Origin: Archivesica marissinica
Taxonomy: Eukaryota > Mollusca > Bivalvia > Venerida > Vesicomyidae
Assembly: GCA_014843695.1 (NCBI GenBank)
Contig: CM026404.1
Location: 54,701,321-54,765,320 of the forward strand
Direction of reading: 5' to 3'
Length of the DNA stretch: 64,000 bases
Positions within the stretch are counted from its first letter, which is position 1. Each line of letters starts with the position of its first letter. Below the pieces are notes generated by a model. That model ran no database searches and was not told the DNA's origin. It was given only the letters and a program-made list of their open reading frames with translations. Below, one piece after another: positions 15,001 through 28,034 of the stretch. Both the position numbers and the translations under genes were made by a program.

Positions 15001-18000
15001 TTTTATCTCCAATACCTTAGCCTTTTATCTCCAATACCGTAGCCTTTTATCTCCAATACCTTAGCCTTTTATCTCCAATACCTTAGCCTTTTATCTCCAA
15101 TACCTTAGCCTTTTATCTCCAATACCTTAGCCTTTATCTCCAATACCTAGCCTTTTATCTCCAATACCTTAGCCTTTTATCTCCAATACCTTAGCCTTTT
15201 ATCTCCAATACCGTAGCCTTTTATCTCCAATACCTTAGCCTTTTATCTCCAATACCTTAGCCTTTTATCTTCAATACCTTAGCCATTTATCTCCAATACC
15301 TTAGCCATTTATCTACAATACCGTAGCCACTTATCTCCAATACCATAGCCATTTATCTCCAATACCTTAGCCTTTTATCTCCAATACCGTAGCCTTTTAT
15401 CTCCAATACCTTAGCCATTTATCTCCAATACCTTAGCCTTTAACTCCAATACCTTAGCCTTTTATCTCCAATACCGTAGCCTTTTATCTCCAATACTGTA
15501 GCCTTTTATCTCCAATACTGTAGCCTTTTATCTCCAATACCTTAGCCTTTTATCTCCAATACCGTAGCCTTTTATCTCCAATACCGTAGCCTTTTATCTT
15601 CAATACCTTAGCCATTTATCTCCAATACCTTAGCCATTTATCTACAATACCGTAGCCACTTATCTCCAGTACCATAGCCATTTATCTCCAATACCTTAGC
15701 CTTTTATCTCCAATACCGTAGCCTTTTATCTCCAATACCTTAGCCATTTATCTCCAACACCTTAGCCTTTTATCTCCAATACCTTAGCATTTTATCTCCA
15801 ATACCGTAGCCTTTTATCTCCAATACCTTAGCCTTTTATCTCCAATACCGTAGCCTTTTATCTCCAATACCTTAGCCTTTTATCTCCAATACCGTAGCCT
15901 TTTATCTCCAATACCTTAGCCTTTTATCTCCAATACCGTAGCCTTTTATCTCCAATACCTTAGCCTTTTATCTTCAATACCTTAGCCATTTATCTCCAAT
16001 ACCTTAGCCATTTATCTACAATACCGTAGCCACTTATCTCCAATACCGTAGCCATTTATCTCCAATACCTTAGCCTTTTATCTCCAATACCGTAGCCATT
16101 TATCTCCAATACCTTAGCCTTTTATCTCCAATACCGTAGCCTTTTATCTCCAATACCTTAGCCATTTATCTCCAATACCTTAGCCATTTATCTCCAATAC
16201 CTTAGCCTTTTATCTCCAATACCTTAGCCATTTACCTCCAACACCTTAGCCTTTTATCTCCAATACCTTAGCTTTTATCTCCAATACCGTAGCCTTTTAT
16301 CTCCAATACCTTAGCCTTTTATCTCCAATACCGTAGCCTTTTATCTCCAATACCTTAGCCTTTTATCTCCAATACCGTAGCCTTTTATCTCCAATACCTT
16401 AGCCTTTTATCTCCAATACCGTAGCCTTTTATCTCCAATACCTTAGCCTTTTATCTCCAATACCTTAGCCTTTTATCTTCAATACCTTAGCCATTTATCT
16501 CCAATACCTTAGCCATTTATCTACAATACCGTAGTCACTTATCTCCAATACCGTAGCCATTTATCTCCAATACCTTAGCCTTTTATCTCCAATACCGTAG
16601 CCATTTATCTCCAATACCTTAGCCTTTTATCTCCAATACCGTAGCCTTTTATCTCCAATACCTTAGCCATTTATCTCCAATACCTTAGCCACTTATCTCC
16701 AATACCTTAGCCTTTTATCTCCAATACCTTAGCCTTTTATCTCCAATACCTTAGCCATTTATCTCCAATACCTTAGCCTTTTATCTCCAATACCGTAGCC
16801 TTTTATCTCCAATACCTTAGCCTTTTATCTCCAATACCTTAGCCATTTATCTCCAATACCGTAGCCATTTATCTTCAATACCGTAGCCACTTATCTCCAA
16901 TACCGTAGCCATTTATCTCCAATACCTTAGCCATTTATCTCCAATACCGTAGCCTTTTATCTTCAATACCGTAGCCATTTATCTCCAATACCGTAGCCAT
17001 TTATCTCCAATACCGTAGCCACTTTAATACCTTAGCCATTTATCTCCAATACCTTAGCCATTTATCTCCAATACCGTAGCCACTTATCTCCAATACCGTA
17101 GCCATTTATTTCCAATACCTTAGCCATTTATCTCCAATACCGTAGCCATTTATCTCCAATACCGTAGCCACTTATCTCCAATACCGTAGCCACTTATCTT
17201 TAATACCTTAGCCATTTATCTCCAATACCTTAGCCATTTAACTCCAATACCGTAGCCACTTATCTCCAATACCGTAGCCACTTAACTCCAATACCGTAGC
17301 CATTTATTTCCAATACCTTAGCCATTTATCTCCAATACCGTAGCCACTTATCTCCAATACCTTAGCCTTTTATCTCCAATACCTTAGCCTTTTATCTTCA
17401 ATACCTTAGCCATTTATCTCCAATACCGTAGCCTTTTATCTCCAATACCTTAGCCTTTTATCTCCAATACCGTAGCCTTTTATCTCCAATACCTTAGCCT
17501 TTTATCTCCAATACCTTAGCCATTTATCTCCAATACCTTAGCCTTTTATCTCCAATAACGTAGCCATTTATCTCCAATACCGTAGCCACTTATCTCCAAT
17601 ACCGTAGCCTTTTATCTACACTACCTTAGCCATTTATCTCCAATACCGTAGCCACTTATCTCCAATACCGTAGCCTTTAACTCCAATACCGTAGCCATTT
17701 ATCTCCAATACCTTAGCCTTTTATCTCCAATACCGTAGCCTTTTATCTCCAATACCTTAGCCTTTTATCTCCAATACCGTAGCCTTTTATCTTCAATACC
17801 TTAGCCATTTATCTCCAATACCTTAGCCATTTATCTACAATACCGTAGCCACTTATCTCTAATACCGTAGCCACTTATCTCCAATACCTTAGCCTTTTAT
17901 CTCCAATACCGTAGCCTTTTATCTCCAATACCTTAGCCTTTTATCTCCAATACCGTAGCCTTTTATCTCCAATACCTTAGCCTTTTATCTCCAATACCGT

Positions 18001-21000
18001 AGCCTTTTATCTCCAATACCTTAGCCACTTATCTCCAATACTGTAGCCACTTAACTCCAATACCTTAGCCATTTATCTCCAATACCTTAGCCACTTATCT
18101 CCAATACCGTAGCCACTTATCTCCAATACCTTAGCCATTTATTTACAATACCATAGCCTTTTATCTCCAATACCTTAGCCTTTTATCTTCAATACCTTAG
18201 CCATTTATCTCCAATACCTTAGCCATTTAGCTACAATACCGTAGCCACTTATCTCTAATACCGTAGCCACTTATCTCCAATACCTTAGCCTTTTATCTCC
18301 AATACCGTAGCCTTTTATCTCCAATACCTTAGCCTTTTATCTCCAATACCGTAGCCTTTTATCTCCAATACCTTAGCCTTTTATCTCCAATACCGTAGCC
18401 TTTTATCTCCAATACCTTAGCCACTTATCTCCAATACTGTAGCCACTTAACTCCAATACCTTAGCCATTTATCTCCAATACCTTAGCCACTTATCTCCAA
18501 TACCGTAGCCACTTATCTCCAATACCGTAGCCATTTATTTACAATACCTTAGCCATTTATCTCCAATACCGTAGCCACTTATCTCCAATACCTTAGCCTT
18601 TTATCTCCAATACCTTAGCCTTTTATCTTCAATACCTTAGCCATTTATCTCCAATACCTTAGCCTTTTATCTCCAATACCGTAGCCTTTTATCTCCAATA
18701 CCTTAGCCTTTTATCTCCAATACCGTAGCCTTTTATCTCCAATACCTTAGCCTTTTATCTTCAATACCTTAGCCATTTATCTCCAATACCGTAGCCATTT
18801 ATCTCCAATACCTTAGCCATTTATCTCCAATACCGTAGCCTTTTATCTCCAATACCTTAGCCATTTATCTCCAATACCTTAGCCATTTATCTCCAATACC
18901 TTAGCCTTTTATCTCCAATACCTTAGCCTTTTATCTCCAATACCTTAGCCATTTATCTCCAATACCTAGCCTTTATCTCCAATACCGTAGCCTTTTATCT
19001 CCAATACCTTAGCCTTTTATCTCCAATACCGTAGCCTTTATCTCCAATACCTTAGCCTTTTATCTCCAATACCTTAGCCTTTTATCTCCAATACCTTAGC
19101 CTTTTATCTCCAATACCTTAGCCTTTTATCTCCAATACCGTAGCCATTTATCTCCAATACCTTAGCCTTTTATCTCCAATACCGTAGCCTTTTATCTCCA
19201 ATACCTTAGCCTTTTATCTCCAATACCTTAGCCTTTTATCTCCAATACCTTAGCCTTTTATCTCCAATACCTTAGCCTTTTATCTCCAATACCGTAGCCA
19301 TTTATCTCCAATACCTTAGCCTTTTATCTCCAATACCGTAGCCTTTTATCTCCAATACCTTAGCCTTTTATCTCCAATACCTTAGCCTTTTATCTCCAAT
19401 ACCTTAGCCTTTTATCTCCAATACCTTAGCCTTTTATCTCCAATACCGTAGCCATTTATCTCCAATACCTTAGCCTTTTATCTCCAATACCGTAGCCTTT
19501 TATCTCCAATACCTTAGCCTTTTATCTCCAATACCTTAGCCTTTTATCTCCAATACCTTAGCCTTTTATCTCCAATACCTTAGCCTTTTATCTCCAATAC
19601 CGTAGCCATTTATCTCCATTACCTTAGCCTTTTATCTCCAATACCGTAGCCTTTTATCTCCAATACCTTAGCCTTTTATCTCCAATACCTTAGCCTTTTA
19701 TCTCCAATACCTTAGCCTTTTATCTCCAATACCTTAGCCATTTTCTCCAATACCTTAGCCATTTATCTCCAATACCTTAGCCATTTATCTACAATACCGT
19801 AGCCACTTATTTCCATTACCTTAGCCATTTATCTCCAATACCGTAGCCATTTATCTACAATACCGTAGCCACTTATTTCCAATACCTTAGCCATTTATCT
19901 CCAATACCTTAGCCTTTTATCTCCAATACCTTAGCCACTTATCTCCAATACCGTAGCCACTTACTCTAATACCTTAGCCATTTATCTCCAATACCATAGC
20001 CACTTATCTCCAATACCGTAGCCACTTATCTCCAATACTGTAGCCACTTATCTCCAATACCTTAGCCATTTATCTCCAATACCATAGCCACTTATCTCCA
20101 ATACCGTAGCCACTTATCTCTAATACCTTAGCCATTTATCTCCAATACCATAGCCACTTATCTCCAATACCGTAGCCACTTATCTTTAATACCGTAGCCA
20201 CTTATCTCCAATACCTTAGCCATTTATCTCCAATACCATAGCCACTTATCTCCAATACCGTAGCCACTTATCTTTAATACCGTAGCCACTTATCTCCAAT
20301 ACTGTAGCCACTTATCTCCAATACCGTAGCCACTTTAATACCGTAGCCTTATCTCCAATACCTTAGCCATTTATCTCCAATACCTAGCCACTTATCTCCA
20401 ATACCGTAGCCACTTATCTTTAATACCGTAGCCACTTATCTCCAATACTGTAGCCACTTATCTCCAATACCGTAGCCACTTTTTTAGCCATTTATCTCCA
20501 ATACCTTAGCCATTTATCTCCAATACTGTAGCCACTTATCTCCAATACCGTAGCCACTTACCTCCAATACCTTAGCCATTTATTTCCAATACCTTAGCCT
20601 TTTATCTACAATACCGTAGCTACTTATCTCCAATACCATAGCCACTTATCTCCAATACCATAGCCACTTATCTTTAATACCTTAGCCATTTAACTCCAAT
20701 ACCGTAGCCACTTATCTCCAATACCGTAGCCACTTATCTCCAATACCTTAGCCATTTATTTCCAATACCTTAGCCATTTATCTCCAATACCGTAGCCACT
20801 TATCTCCAATACCTTAGCCTTTTATCTCCAATACCTTAGCCTTTTATCTTCAATACCGTAGCCATTTATCTCCACTACCGTAGCCATTTATCTACAATAC
20901 CGTAGCCATTTATCTCCAATACCTTAGCCACTTATCTCCAATACCGTAGCCACTTATCTCTAATACCTTTGCCACTTATCTCCAATACCGTAGCCACTTA

Positions 21001-21184
21001 TCTCTAATACCATAGCCACTTATCTCCAATACCTTAGCCATTTATCTCCAATACCATAGCCACTTATCTCCAATACCATAGCCACTTATCTCCAATACCT
21101 TAGCCATTTATCTCCAATACCATAGCCACTTATCTCCAATACCATATCGAGTTGTCTTCAATACCATAGCCAGTTGTCTTCAAT
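1..21184. repeat. 22-bp satellite array, about 960 copies
   Basis: A 22-bp unit (read on + as GCCTTTTATCTCCAATACCTTA, here split as GCCTTTTATCT + CCAATACCTTA) repeats without interruption from the first base. Two positions vary in a structured way: the CC-TTTT / CC-ATTT / CC-ACTT triplet region and the TACCTTAG / TACCGTAG / TACCATAG / TACTGTAG region. Because 22 is not a multiple of 3 and the unit contains stop triplets, all six frames are closed. Rare 20-21-bp units mark slippage or assembly noise. The right edge decays near 21140-21184 into CAGTTGTCTTCAAT variants, as expected at the edge of a homogenised array. The left edge lies outside the window. Function is unknown; it may be heterochromatic or lie within a very large intron. 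Confidence 0.98.
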
Positions 21185-21668
21185 TAATAAAAAATACTTT
21201 GCGACAAATATTATTTCGCCAATTCACAAAATTTAACGCCACTATTTGTATTTTGTCGCAATTGCCGCCATTTGCAACTGACAGCGGGAATCCTGCAAGA
21301 GTCTATTGTATTATTTATTAGTAATTTGTACGTTTCATCATTTAAATGTGAATTATTTAATTTCCAGAACCTGCATCCTCTATTTCTGGTTATTTTAATT
21401 TTTAAGAAAATTGATAAGTGATCAGTATACTGTATTTGGGCTGTCTGATATCTGTGCTATATACCAACGGAACGATGTATTCCTCAATTAAAAACTAGTC
21501 AATTCTGCTTTTTTCTAAATAATATTTCCTTTTCCATGTAAATTGTATTGAATCAGCGTTTTTCTCACCATAATGCAATTAAATTAAATTCTTTAACAAG
21601 ATCTGTTACACTTTTAACCGCTACCCATTAGCTTTTTGTACCGGACTGTTTGAATTCTATCATGTTGC
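21185..21668. other. AT-rich unassigned stretch
   Basis: Non-repetitive AT-rich DNA follows the satellite. Its first 120 bases contain two GCGACA/TGTCGC-type inverted segments, possibly remnants of a small transposon. I see no convincing coding potential. Confidence 0.5.
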
Positions 21669-21913
21669 TTAACCCTTTCAACACCACAGACCTCTAAATT
21701 GGTTTACAAAAAAGTGTAGATCCAGATGAGCCGGCTCGTGACGAGCCGTCTCATCAGGATCTGCACTTTTTTCAAGTAATATAACTATTTTTAGAGAGAA
21801 AATTTACCCATTTTGATAAATGAACTGATCCAAATGTAATTTTGTTATTAATTTATTGGTCTAAAAATATCATGGACCAGTCCATGTCAGTTACTTGGGG
21901 TTGAATGGGTTAA
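21669..21913. mobile_element. TTAA-flanked hairpin MITE, copy 1 (245 bp)
   Basis: The element starts TTAACCCTTTCAACACCA and ends with the inverse (GGGTTGAATGGGTTAA). TTAA on each side plus CCC termini fits a non-autonomous piggyBac-type element. The middle is a near-perfect palindrome (AGATCCAGATGAGCC ... GTCTCATCAGGATCT). Related copies lie at 29406, 45112 and 52806. No transposase is encoded. Confidence 0.85.
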
Positions 21914-21984
21914 AGTTGCATTAAAATCTACAATAATAATCTTTACACCTTGTGATTTATCGTTTAGCAATCTATGCACTGATG

Positions 21985-22255
21985 TGTGTTTTACGTTTAT
22001 TTAGCGTCGCTACCGGTTGCCCATATGAGCGACACCTCCTGAAGAGATTACTTTTTAAATTTGTGGAGGATAGTGCAATGAAACCCATTCCAGAATCTCC
22101 TCTGGTTCTTTTAGTGTAAAGCACCAACACAAGACCTCAATTTAAAGTCCCATCTGAAAGACTTTTAATTTGATTAGGGTCAGACGTGGGGATCGAACCT
22201 GCGATCCCTGGATTACCAGTCCAACAGGTTAACCACTGGGCTACAGATCCGTCTG
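21985..22255 (-). mobile_element. tRNA-derived SINE, family 1, copy a
   Basis: Read on the - strand the element begins with a tRNA-like head: a box A-like GTAGCCCAGTGGTTA and a box B GGTTCGATCCCC. A central region with GATGGGAC follows, and the tail is GGTAGCGACGCTAAATAAAC. A 12-bp target-site duplication with one mismatch (TATGCACTGATG / TATGCACTAATG) flanks it at 21973-21984 and 22256-22267. It is non-coding and presumably transcribed by RNA polymerase III when active. Confidence 0.88.
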
Positions 22256-22301
22256 TATGCACTAATGTAACATAATTATACCTTAATATATGATCATTGA
22301 A

Positions 22302-22523
22302 AGATTTCGTAGCATTTTCAATTTGTTTTGAAAAATTCAAAAGCGGCGCAATTCGCGTTGAAACCAGCGTTAAAACGAGCGTTCTGATTGGATTATTAGA
22401 ATGTAACAAGATGCTTTTTTATATATGAAGAACAATCATAATCCAATCAGAACGCTCGTTTCAACGTCGCGAATTGCGCCGCTTTTGAATTTTTCAAAAC
22501 AAATTGAAAATGCTACGAAATCT
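22302..22523. mobile_element. Foldback element with long arms
   Basis: Two inverted arms of about 85-95 bp (22302-22395 and 22437-22523) match almost exactly, from AGATTTCGTAGCATTTTCAA to its inverse at the right end. They are separated by an AT-rich loop of about 40 bp. The right arm lacks a few bases found in the left (GAAACCAGCGTTAAAAC versus a shorter form). No coding capacity; MITE-like. Confidence 0.82.
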
Positions 22524-23075
22524 CTTTTTGACGTACATTTTTGCCGAATAAACATACAGGTTAGTGGAAACACATTTTATTGATAATGTTATTCACAGTT
22601 AAAACTCTCCCGTCGAAGATTTTTTTTTGTTGCTGACAGAACCCGTGTCCTAGTACGGAAATGTGACCTGCTATGGCCAATGTATGTGGCAATTGTTTGC
22701 AAAGTATACATGCATGCAGCTTAAAGTTGTGTTTTATTTGAAGAACAATATAAAGACTCGGGATAGGCGTTATATTTGGACAGATTTGTACAAAATTGTC
22801 TCAGATAGGGCCATTTTACTGATCGATGCGAAATCTGACATCCCACAGAGTAGAATCCCTGTACTTAAATATATATACTAGTACCCCCAAACGTGCCGAA
22901 TCCCTGTGCTCCGTAACAGATTGACTTCTGTATGTTGAAACACAATATGTTGTAAAATGTAATTATAATCAAAAGTATTATTCATTACAATTGTACTCAT
23001 AATCAGATATGATAGAGGTAGATAAAAGTAAGTGTACATAAAGCCCATACAACAATGTACAACAATAAAGTTTAG
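22524..23075. other. Unassigned AT-rich stretch
   Basis: I recognise no gene or repeat here. A 72-codon open stretch (22663-22881) has no recognisable domain and no convincing splice context, and I do not treat it as a gene. Confidence 0.4.
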
Positions 23076-23369
23076 GTGTGTGTGTTTTACGTTTATTTAG
23101 CGTCGCTACCGGTTACCCATATGAGCGACGCCTCCTGAAGAGATTAGTCATTTTAGATTTTGGAGGATAGTGCAATGATACAGACAGAGACCCATTCCAG
23201 AATCTCCCCTGGTTCTTTTACGTGCACGGTGTAAAGCACCGACGCGAGACCTCGGTTTAAAGTCCCATCTGAAAGACTGTTAATTGTATTAGGGTCAGAC
23301 GGGGGATCGAACCTGCGATCCCTGGATTACCTGTCCAGCGTGTTAACACTGGACTACAGATCCATCTGT
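23076..23369 (-). mobile_element. tRNA-derived SINE, family 1, copy b
   Basis: Same organisation as the copy at 21985: on the - strand a tRNA-like head with box B GGTTCGATCCCC, central region, and tail GGTAGCGACGCTAAATAAAC. It includes the GTGCACGTAAAAGAACC core segment that copy a has lost. I see no clear target-site duplication. Confidence 0.87.
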
Positions 23370-23971
23370 AATCATATTTTATTGCATTCATTCTAATATA
23401 ATACAATGTACAGAACAAAACAAATGAAGACATTTGTATAATTAACAGATAACCAAGCAAATTTTATTTAAATTTCTCTCCCTCACATTTTGTCTGTCTC
23501 TCCCATCTCTCATTTGTTGGAGGAAAGCTCTAGATTAGAGGGGTATTATCGGAAAATGATGGAAGTGATTGAAAACTACTCATCTTATCTAGAGCTCTAT
23601 ATTAAATATCAATCAGTGAAGATCCTGATGGGAAAGCATATTATTATATGCAAATTAAATAAAGAAGACACAGTGTTTGAATACTTTCAACAATACAAAC
23701 TTTCGTAAACAATTATTAAAACAATAACAATCTTGATAAGGAAAAATAAAAAATAAAAATATTTAACTATTTTTTCTCTATAACTTATTCAATTATTTTT
23801 GTTGTTTATCCGCGTAAGGGAGATAATTTTGCGGTGTGTCGTAATTTTCACACGCCGTGAGATTTGGCGGCCCGCAGGCTCAATAGTGCCCGGAGCGCAT
23901 CGCATACAGTAAAGAAAAAAATATGCAAATGAGGTATAACATTTATGCATAGTACTAGTGTCGAATGATAA
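23370..23971. other. Unassigned stretch with a small inverted repeat
   Basis: AT-rich. An imperfect inverted repeat centred near 23560 (AGCTCTAGATTAGAG versus TCTAGAGCTCTATATT) is visible. A 72-codon open stretch over it (23490-23708) begins with TTG and has no recognisable domain. Near 23820-23900 there is a GC-richer patch, but no gene can be supported. Confidence 0.4.
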
Positions 23972-24134
23972 TTTGATATTTGTAAACATATGCATTTGTC
24001 CATATTATTACCTGGATAGGTAAGTTTGATATTTGTAAACATATGCATTTGACCATATTATTACCTGGATAGGTAAGTTTGATATTTGTAAACATATGCA
24101 TTCGACCATATTATTACCTGGATAGGTAAGTTTG
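23972..24134. repeat. 53-bp tandem repeat, 3 copies
   Basis: Three consecutive copies begin GATATTTGTAAACATATGCA at 23975, 24028 and 24081 and end CCTGGATAGGTAAGTTT. They differ at one or two bases each, so the duplication looks recent. Confidence 0.95.
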
Positions 24135-24476
24135 GATAAATGATATACTGGTACTATATAATAATAAATGTCTATGCTACATATACAATTAAACGGTCTA
24201 GATAACTTGACATGCTAAATGACCCACCTAAATTATCTTATATGGACTTGTCTAATATTTTCCCGCAGTTTTCTTTATCTTTCCAGGACAGGTTATACGA
24301 TTTATGTCATTGTTGTACACAATAATTGTCAATAAATGTTGAAGCAAATGGGTTGGGCCAAAAGTTTTAACAATATTAGTTACAGCCCCTCCCCAAAATA
24401 CTAGATTGTAACGAACAAAGTGATTACATATACGAGTTGTGCAAATACTAATTAATATTGATGATTACTAATATGT
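24135..24476. other. Unassigned AT-rich stretch
   Basis: Nothing recognisable was found here apart from low-complexity AT-rich DNA. Confidence 0.4.
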
Positions 24477-24649
24477 CGGGGCCTCCACTTGGTCTCATTT
24501 CATTGTCGCCAATTTCATTAAATTTGAATTAAATGTTCTCTATTATGGCCTAAATCAGCAAATTTGTGGTCGCCAAATTGAAAAATCTTTCGCCAACTTT
24601 ATATTTCTTTCCCATTTGCCTCCATTGGTGAATCCTAGTAGAGGCCCTG
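24477..24649. mobile_element. hAT-like MITE (173 bp)
   Basis: Terminal inverted repeats CGGGGCCTCCACTTGG (left) and CCTAGTAGAGGCCCTG (right) pair over about 16 bp and resemble CAGGG-type hAT ends. The flanks AATATGT (24470-24476) and AATATAT (24650-24656) look like a target-site duplication with one mismatch. No coding capacity. Confidence 0.65.
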
Positions 24650-24719
24650 AATATATACAACAATAGATGTGATAGAAGGCTGGTCCGTTATGAACAGTTG
24701 TTTCAAATAAACCATTGCA

Positions 24720-25762
24720 GCATAATATCCATACAGATGAGATTGACTACCGTATGCTGAAACAACACAATATATAACATAATATCCATACAGATGAGAC
24801 TACCGTATGCTGAAACAACACAATATATAACATAATATCCATACAGATGAGATTGACTACCGTACGCTGAAACAACACAATATATAACATAATATCCATA
24901 CAGATGAGATTGACTACCGTACGCTGAAACAACACAATATATAACATAATATCCATACAGATGAGATTGACTACCGTACGCTGAAACAACACAATATATA
25001 ACATAATATCCATACAGATGAGACTACCGTATGCTGAAACAACACAATATATAACATAATATCCATACAGATGAGATTGACTACCGTATGCTGAAACAAC
25101 ACAATATATAACATAATATCCATACAGATGAGATTGACTACCGTATGCTGAAACAACACAATATATAACATAATATCCATACAGATGAGATTGACTACCG
25201 TACGCTGAAACAACACAATATATAACATAATATCCATACAGATGAGATTGACTACCGTATGCTGAAACAACACAATATATAACATAATATCCATACAGAT
25301 GAGACTACCGTATGCTGAAACAACACAATATATAACATAATATCCATACAGATGAGACTACCGTATGCTGAAACAACACAATATATAACATAATATCCAT
25401 ACAGATGAGATTGACTACCGTATGCTGAAACAACACAATATATAACATAATATCCATACAGATGAGATTGACTACCGTATGCTGAAACAACACAATATAT
25501 AACATAATATCCATACAGATGAGATTGACTACCGTATGCTGAAACAACACAATATATAACATAATATCCATACAGATGAGATTGACTACCGTATGCTGAA
25601 ACAACACAATATATAACATAATATCCATACAGATGAGATTGACTACCGTATGCTGAAACAACACAATATATAACATAATATCCATACAGATGAGATTGAC
25701 TACCGTACGCTGAAACAACACAATATATAACATAATATCCATACAGATGAGATTGACTACCG
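24720..25762. repeat. 57-bp minisatellite, runs into the gap
   Basis: The unit contains CATAATATCCATACAGATGA and CTACCGTATGCTGAAACAAC. A 51-bp variant lacking TTGACT recurs several times. About 18 units are present before the N gap. Because 57 and 51 are multiples of 3, long repetitive open frames exist on the - strand; these are consequences of the period, not genes. A CGTATG/CGTACG variant site differs between units. Confidence 0.97.
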
Positions 25763-26762
25763 NNNNNNNNNNNNNNNNNNNNNNNNNNNNNNNNNNNNNN
25801 NNNNNNNNNNNNNNNNNNNNNNNNNNNNNNNNNNNNNNNNNNNNNNNNNNNNNNNNNNNNNNNNNNNNNNNNNNNNNNNNNNNNNNNNNNNNNNNNNNNN
25901 NNNNNNNNNNNNNNNNNNNNNNNNNNNNNNNNNNNNNNNNNNNNNNNNNNNNNNNNNNNNNNNNNNNNNNNNNNNNNNNNNNNNNNNNNNNNNNNNNNNN
26001 NNNNNNNNNNNNNNNNNNNNNNNNNNNNNNNNNNNNNNNNNNNNNNNNNNNNNNNNNNNNNNNNNNNNNNNNNNNNNNNNNNNNNNNNNNNNNNNNNNNN
26101 NNNNNNNNNNNNNNNNNNNNNNNNNNNNNNNNNNNNNNNNNNNNNNNNNNNNNNNNNNNNNNNNNNNNNNNNNNNNNNNNNNNNNNNNNNNNNNNNNNNN
26201 NNNNNNNNNNNNNNNNNNNNNNNNNNNNNNNNNNNNNNNNNNNNNNNNNNNNNNNNNNNNNNNNNNNNNNNNNNNNNNNNNNNNNNNNNNNNNNNNNNNN
26301 NNNNNNNNNNNNNNNNNNNNNNNNNNNNNNNNNNNNNNNNNNNNNNNNNNNNNNNNNNNNNNNNNNNNNNNNNNNNNNNNNNNNNNNNNNNNNNNNNNNN
26401 NNNNNNNNNNNNNNNNNNNNNNNNNNNNNNNNNNNNNNNNNNNNNNNNNNNNNNNNNNNNNNNNNNNNNNNNNNNNNNNNNNNNNNNNNNNNNNNNNNNN
26501 NNNNNNNNNNNNNNNNNNNNNNNNNNNNNNNNNNNNNNNNNNNNNNNNNNNNNNNNNNNNNNNNNNNNNNNNNNNNNNNNNNNNNNNNNNNNNNNNNNNN
26601 NNNNNNNNNNNNNNNNNNNNNNNNNNNNNNNNNNNNNNNNNNNNNNNNNNNNNNNNNNNNNNNNNNNNNNNNNNNNNNNNNNNNNNNNNNNNNNNNNNNN
26701 NNNNNNNNNNNNNNNNNNNNNNNNNNNNNNNNNNNNNNNNNNNNNNNNNNNNNNNNNNNNNN
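25763..26762. other. Assembly gap of exactly 1000 N
   Basis: All bases are N, and the length is exactly 1000, which looks like a fixed-size scaffolding placeholder rather than a measured gap. The left side is the 57-bp array; the right side is not, so the array ends at an unknown distance inside the gap. Confidence 0.98.
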
Positions 26763-28034
26763 ATATAAACTTGTTTATCAACAGTAATTTGTTTTGTTTG
26801 TATGTTGAAGTTTTGTGACTCTCAGAAGCATGGTGTTATCGGTACGAAATGTAAGACTACAAAGAGTAGTCTTCAACTCTACGTACTGTCAGAGTTTTAA
26901 GATTACCCATTATGCTATATATACATACACAATACCCACCGCAATGCGGGCCACAATAGCCAGTCACCCATACAGTGGCCAAACCCGACAAAACCACCCT
27001 GACTCCAGATATGGAAACCCCGACCGCTGAGGCGGGACCACTGTAAATTTCCACCTTCATGGCCCCTTCTCCATACATATACTGACTAGTATGCATATCT
27101 ATACAAATACAAAGGAGGAGATAGCAGAAGTAGGACACCCAAAACGTCCCCCGCGCAGCCAAAAATCCACCCCGCAATCGACCACCATACAAGTAACCAA
27201 CCCCACTGACCTACAACAACGTCAGGCCTGTCCATTTTTATGCACACATATATACACATATATAGTATAATTTTATATACAAACATATATAATGTCTGCT
27301 CCACACCACAAGGTTTTGAAACATTTTACCTGGTCATGCCCGTCAAAAGCCTTTGACATGGGAGCGTTCAAGCTGCCAGCTAGGTATCTTAATATTTGTC
27401 CCCATTACAACACCACATTTTTTGTGTTCATGTTGATACAATATTATAATGTTTGTGTATACGCTTCCACATCAATTAATCAATTTTATTGATGGTACTA
27501 TAGTTACTGTTACATAAATAGGACCTTCTAATTAGTAGCGTCAGCATACAACTTAATGCAAAGTGTCAGAGAAAGACAAAATGAAACTGCATAACATAAG
27601 AACCACTCGAGATCTAAAAAACGACCACGGTATAAAAACCCATGGAGCGCAATGGACATGACGTACTTTCTCACCACCAGCAGCTTGCGAGCCAGATATA
27701 TCATGGTATCACAGCCGGTCTAGTTCATGCCATTCTGTAATGGTCTTTATATTTAAATTGTATACTTTATCTAAAGTCGTTAATAAAACTACTATATGTA
27801 TTGTATATAACAATACTCTCAAATGTTTAAATAGATCTAAGTGACATTTTAAATTTAATATTATAACAACCCGCCGCCAATTACGTAATAATATACGCAA
27901 TGCAGTACTCGTATATAATCCCAATCCCTAGGGGGGAAAATGATAATAAAATACATTTAACCACGATTCAAAGATGTTCAAATATTATCTCAACATAGTG
28001 TCTAATAAAATAGTGTAACAATATATATATATGG
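26763..28034. other. Unassigned stretch after the gap
   Basis: No recognisable gene was found. A GC-richer, C-rich segment (about 26940-27230) is followed by AT-rich DNA with runs of TATATA. The 111-codon open frame on the - strand over 26857-27192 has no domain I recognise and lacks support. Confidence 0.35.

Noticed and set aside
1..21184. CRISPR-like array
   Set aside because: Units are directly adjacent 22-mers with no unique spacers; this is a satellite in a eukaryotic genome.
22137..22409. Possible tRNA gene on the - strand (box A and B present)
   Set aside because: The tRNA-like part is the head of a SINE with core, tail and target duplication, and its stems are imperfect. The same holds for the other family 1 copies.
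24747..25742. Long - strand open frames of 19-residue repeats near the N gap
   Set aside because: The 57-bp unit is a multiple of 3, so any stop-free frame stays open. Frames extending through the N block are meaningless.
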